A stretch of 64,000 nucleotides of DNA. It comes from Bin34 sp965219935. Its GTDB lineage: Bacteria; Chloroflexota; Anaerolineae; Caldilineales; Caldilineaceae. The stretch's first letter is position 1, and each line of letters begins with the position of its first letter. The DNA lies in contig CBDCOU010000003.1 in NCBI GenBank assembly GCA_965219935.1, positions 4,792,628 through 4,856,627 of the forward strand, read 5' to 3'. Of this stretch, positions 60,770 to 64,000 are shown piece after piece. Under the pieces are notes generated by a model, which worked only from the letters and a program-made list of their open reading frames with translations, was not told where the DNA came from and did no database searches. A program made the translations under genes and the position numbers.

Positions 60770-62329
60770 TTGACAGGTATATGTATGGCTCCGGATATGG
60801 GGGATGGACGGCAGATGCGCAGGCCGTGTGCCCGCGGCTCGGACCTTCGGGGGCGCGATGCGAGTTCGCAGGTTCCGCGGCGGGCTGAGGGTCCGGATGG
60901 GGCGTGCGGAACGGGCCGGCCGGCCCGCGGCGACAAGCCCCGCGGGGCAGGTGGAGGGGTCTGTGTGTCGGAGGCCGAGTGCCGCGTCAGGGCCCTTGGG
61001 CCAGGGCGCGGACGCCCGGCGGCCCGTAGGGGCCGGGACGGGGCCGCAGCCAGACCCGGGTCCACAAGCGCCCTTGGACCAGCAGGGGCCCCAGGCAGGC
61101 CAAGCCCTGGCGCAGGAGGCTGAGACGCCGGGGCACCGACAGGGCCGGGCCGGTCGCCGGGGGCGTGCGCAGCCGTGCGGGGGGGTCGGCCCAGGGCGGC
61201 GGCTTCCTCCCGGCGCGTGCCGTAGGCCACCGCCAGCAGGGTGGCTACGGCCATCACCAACCAGTGCCGCCCTGCGCGCACCGGGTCGGTGCGACGTGTG
61301 CGCTGCCATTGCCAGCCGGCGCGCTTGAGGCCGCGGAAGCCCTGCTCAATCCAGTCCCGGCAGGCATAGAGGGTCGCGTCCGTGCAGTCCGGCGGCGTGT
61401 CCGTCAACAGCACCCAGGGATGTGCATGCCCCGGCCCGTGGAGCACCACCAGCGTACCCGGCAGGGGGCTGTGGCGGGGCGAAGCCACCCCGCGGCCCAC
61501 CCACAGCGTGCCCTCGCCCGCACCCCAGGCCGCGGCCGGGCGGGCCGCCGTCTGTCCCTCGAGCCAAAAGGTCAGGTCGGGGTCACAGCGCAGGCAGGGA
61601 TGCCAGCCCCAAGACCGGAGCCGGTGCCAGAGCCGGGGGCTGTACAGTCCCCGGTCGCACAGCACGTGGACCGCCATCCCCGTCGGCACAGCCGGGACCA
61701 GGAGCTCCAGCAAATGACACAGGACGGCCATCCAGGAAAGCGAGGCCTGCGCGGGCACCAGACGCCAGGCCACCGGCAGGGCCGTCTGGTTGAGGACTAC
61801 GCTGACCGTCAGGGCCACCAGCCGGTCCCGCTGATGGGTGGGGTCCACGGCCAGCACCAGGGGCGGCGGCGAGCCCGGACCGGGCGGTACCATCCAGGAC
61901 CGGACCCAGGCCAGCAGCGGGGCAAAGCAGGCCTCCACGTCCAGTTCCTGGTCCGCGCCCCAGGCCTCCTGCCGCTCCGCGTCGTCCTTCAACCCGTCGC
62001 ACAGCCGGCGGCGCAGGGTGTGGACGTTGCCCCCGCGGGCCGCCAGCGCGCCCGCCACCCGATCCAGACAACCGTTCTCGGCCAGCAGCATGCCCTGCAG
62101 CCACAGGGCCAGGCTGTCCGGCAGCGGTCCCGGCGGGAGCGGCAGACGGGTGTGCAGCAACTCGCGGATCCTGTACCATGACAGGCACCGACGCATGACA
62201 GCCCTCGCAGGGTGGGGTGGGTGAGTGACACCGCCACTCTACCGAGGACGACCATGCGTCGGACCTCCTGCCATGGCCCCTCCCAGTCTCCCGGCACGGC
62301 TGGACCGCAACGTTATATATACCTGTCAA
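60770..62329. mobile_element. IS4-group insertion sequence (1,560 bp) with terminal inverted repeats
   Basis: TTGACAGGTATATGTA at 60770-60785 is matched in inverted orientation at 62314-62329 (TATATATACCTGTCAA), 15 of 16 positions. The transposase gene lies between these ends. The right end abuts a C12 run (62330-62341). No clear target-site duplication is visible. The transposase is frameshifted, so the element may be inactive. Confidence 0.75.
60987..62196 (-). pseudogene. IS4-group transposase with a frameshift in a C7 tract
   Basis: The frame from the ATG at 62196 encodes a DDE transposase with LVLAVDPTHQRDRLVAL (Asp 1), VHVLCDRGLYSPRLWHRLRS (Asp 2) and YACRDWIEQGFRGLK, a perfect Y-x2-R-x3-E-x6-K motif. 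After GTRREEAAALGRPP the frame enters low-complexity Pro/Ala sequence. Removing one base from the run of seven G (plus strand 61179-61185) restores RLSLLRQGLACLGPLLVQG and a stop at 60987. So the gene is either frameshifted, mis-sequenced in the homopolymer, or uses slippage. All catalytic residues precede the shift. Confidence 0.75.
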
Positions 62330-62397
62330 CCCCCCCCCCCCTCCCCGTATATCTCAAAACGATTCACATCATTGATTATTGAAAGAATAATTTAATA

Positions 62398-63909
62398 CAA
62401 TGGTGTGAACAGTTTTTGCGATAAAGGCTCTCTTGGCCTGGGCAGGGATTAATTCCCATATTTTGGCTTGAGGGGGGAGCACCTGCGGAAGCGGGGGGCA
62501 CGGCTCCTGCTATGGTGTGTTCCGTTACAAACCCCATCCCAAGAGGTGTTCCGTGCCCCTGCTGCCCACTATACTGGCCTCCCTGCCCGGCGGCAAACCG
62601 CAGCGGGACTACCTGGAGGCCCTGTTCGCCCTGCTGGTGGGCCTGCCGGTCCGGCCCACCTACCGCAACCTGGCCCGCTTCGGCGGAGGCTGCCCCCACA
62701 CGCACAGTCGCCAGGCAGCCCGCGCCTATGACTTCGCGGCGCTCAATTTGGCCGGCCTGTGCGCGGTCGTGCCCTACGCGCACGACCTGGCCTGGGCCGG
62801 GGACAGCACCTGCCTGCCCAAGAGCGGGCGCCAGCTGCCGGGCGTCGGCTGGCGCTGGCACGGCGGCGAGGGGCGGGTGGCCTGGGGCCAGCAACTGGAA
62901 CTGCTGTCGGTCCTGGACCTGGAGGAGCACTGTTCGTATCCCGTCCATGCGCGCCTGCAGCCTGCCAAGGGCTCCCGCACCCGCCGGCGGGCGCGCCGCG
63001 CGCCCGGGCCGCCGCGGGCCGCGGTGGCGGTCATGCTGGAGCTGCTCGACGAGGCCCTGGCCGTGGACCACCGCCCCGACATCGGGGTCTTCGTGGGGGA
63101 CGGCCACTACGGCTGTGCGCCCATGGTCGAGGGGCTGCAGGCGCGGGGTCTGGAACTCGTCAGCAAGCTGCGCCGCAACGCCGTCCTGTGGGTGCCCTGG
63201 ACCGCGCCGCCCACCGGGCGGCCGGGCCGCCCGCGCAAGTATGCCGGCCGCTTCGACCGCGCCGACATCCCCGCGTTGCCGGCCGTCGACCTGGAGGACG
63301 AGGGCAAGCGGCTGCACCATGCACAGCTGTACTACAAGCCCTTTAAGCGCCTGTTGCGGGTGGTCTTCGTCCTGGACATCGACGCCGACCCGGAGCAGGC
63401 CCGCCCGACGACCCTCTTCGCCACCGACCCGGAGATGGCGCCGGAGCGCATCTACCGCATCTACCGCGACCGCTTCCAAATCGAGTTCAATTTCCGCGAC
63501 GCCAAGCAGCACCTGGGACTGGCCGCCTGCCAGGCCCGCACCGCCGACCGCCACCGCTTCCACGGCAACGCCGTGCTCGCGGCCCTGGCCTGGACCCGGC
63601 TCGAACTGCGCCATGCCGCCGACCGGGCCCTGGACCGCTTTTCGATGGCCAACGTCAAACTCAAATCCTTCCTGCAACTGGTGTTGCAGCGGCTTTTCGA
63701 CACGGACGGGCTGGGCCGCACCCTCAAACAATACCCGCAGGCCCTGCAGGCCCTCCTGGATCTGGGCCAAATCGAGCCGCCACCGCCCTGAAGCCGCCGC
63801 GCAGCCGCTCGCGATGCGCCCTCACCACCCCCATTCCGGCCTCCGCCACCCCCGCCCGACCGGGCGGGAGGGCGGCCCCTGCATATCACAAAAACTGTTC
63901 ACACCATTG
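62398..63909. mobile_element. complete IS4-group insertion sequence (1,512 bp) with TIRs and 6-bp TSD
   Basis: CAATGGTGTGAACAGTTTTT starts the left end (62398-62423, 26 bp) and is matched inverted at 63884-63909 with a single mismatch. Immediately outside, TTAATA occurs on both sides (62392-62397 and 63910-63915) as a 6-bp direct repeat, the expected target-site duplication. The element carries one intact transposase gene. It is probably a recent insertion into AT-rich DNA. Confidence 0.88.
62553..63791 (+). CDS. IS4-group DDE transposase
   Basis: The start is a GTG at 62553 after AAGAGGT; a GTG at 62517 would add 12 residues. The 412-residue enzyme has LAWAGDSTCLPKSGRQ (Asp 1), IGVFVGDGHYGCAPMVEGLQ (Asp 2) and IYRIYRDRFQIEFNFRDAKQ with the intact Y-x2-R-x3-E-x6-K motif. 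It would cut and join the ends of its element. No frameshift or stop is seen. A fossil of a close relative lies at 2596-2745. Confidence 0.88.
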   Translation: MPLLPTILASLPGGKPQRDYLEALFALLVGLPVRPTYRNLARFGGGCPHTHSRQAARAYDFAALNLAGLCAVVPYAHDLAWAGDSTCLPKSGRQLPGVGWRWHGGEGRVAWGQQLELLSVLDLEEHCSYPVHARLQPAKGSRTRRRARRAPGPPRAAVAVMLELLDEALAVDHRPDIGVFVGDGHYGCAPMVEGLQARGLELVSKLRRNAVLWVPWTAPPTGRPGRPRKYAGRFDRADIPALPAVDLEDEGKRLHHAQLYYKPFKRLLRVVFVLDIDADPEQARPTTLFATDPEMAPERIYRIYRDRFQIEFNFRDAKQHLGLAACQARTADRHRFHGNAVLAALAWTRLELRHAADRALDRFSMANVKLKSFLQLVLQRLFDTDGLGRTLKQYPQALQALLDLGQIEPPPP

Positions 63910-64000
63910 TTAATAGCATCTAGCCAACCTTTATCGAGGGCAAATTGCGATGAAAGGTGGATTGCAAATCGAGTCCAATAGGGCCAGAGAAAAGCCAATG
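63910..64000. other. flank beyond the IS, possible gene start at the edge
   Basis: After the target-site duplication an ATG at 63950 opens a frame that continues to the window end (17 codons, MKGGLQIESNRAREKPM). Too short to judge. Confidence 0.2.

Noticed and set aside
62330..62341. C12 homopolymer as a phase-variation tract
   Set aside because: It lies outside any gene, directly at the end of an IS; no promoter or reading frame depends on it.

Overview
The window is GC-rich bacterial DNA packed with short operons, mobile-element wreckage and family-expanded catabolic genes. Several traits point to a Chloroflexota-type bacterium, possibly an Anaerolineae/Caldilineaceae-like lineage associated with a marine invertebrate. 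These are Tat-exported sugar-binding lipoproteins with an RRDFLRLSG signal, secreted proteins with long TATPQPT-type Thr/Pro linkers, ankyrin and fibronectin-III 'eukaryote-like' secreted proteins, and several sulfatases and phytanoyl-CoA-dioxygenase-like enzymes. The taxonomic call is inference; no rRNA or marker gene is present.

Layout. 1-2551: a minus-strand run of small membrane or zinc-ribbon proteins. 2596-2953: two transposase relics. 3260-7753: a large secreted LysM protein, a C-terminally truncated glycosyltransferase and a mismatch uracil-DNA glycosylase. 7813-13026: a DUF4037 gene, a partial second copy of its 3' end, and two exported ankyrin-repeat proteins. 13253-17114: an epimerase, threonine synthase and a second PLP enzyme. 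17360-22719: a broken nuclease-like gene and two exported repeat proteins, one with a four-copy C-x12-CWWRW unit and one with six FN3 domains and a 627-bp tandem duplication. 22882-33854: an ISAs1 relic, LarA-type lactate racemase, MFS transporter, acetoacetate-decarboxylase-like enzyme, asparagine-synthetase-like ligase without its glutaminase Cys, PhyH dioxygenase, a degenerate PD-(D/E)XK protein, 2-hydroxyacid dehydrogenase and sulfatase. 34726-39243: a HigBA-like toxin-antitoxin pair with a palindromic operator candidate, D-galactonate-dehydratase-like enzyme, an atypical Thr-type sulfatase and a second PhyH enzyme. 39932-42609: two ISAs1 remnants with matching outer inverted repeats around a fused MNT-HEPN gene. 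42755-46211: a carbohydrate ABC importer (binding lipoprotein plus two permeases; no ATPase here). 46420-60680: accessory genes and fossils. 60770-63909: two IS4-group elements with readable ends.

The most striking object is a thioredoxin-like lipoprotein gene at 50902-51549 (minus). Its first active-site Cys codon is UGA (motif WTFG-U-INC), and a perfect 7-bp hairpin lies 18 nt downstream, as expected of a bacterial SECIS element. It is a strong selenoprotein candidate. A short decayed copy of the same segment, still with UGA, lies at 56055-56130.

The second candidate for an undescribed system is at 54446-55874. A serine recombinase is fused to a small unknown domain and overlaps a gene of the DUF7689-like 'NCIAFAAGD..RWW' family; a broken copy of the latter sits at 49550-49796. 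Two fused MNT-HEPN proteins, a Uma2 nuclease, an AAA-ATPase/PD-(D/E)XK protein and another PD-(D/E)XK protein add to a defence- or mobility-like accessory region.

Catabolic theme: sulfatases, galactonate dehydratase, 2-hydroxyacid dehydrogenases, lactate racemase and the sugar ABC importer are consistent with use of sulfated or acidic sugars and hydroxyacids. The pathway link is inferred from co-location only.
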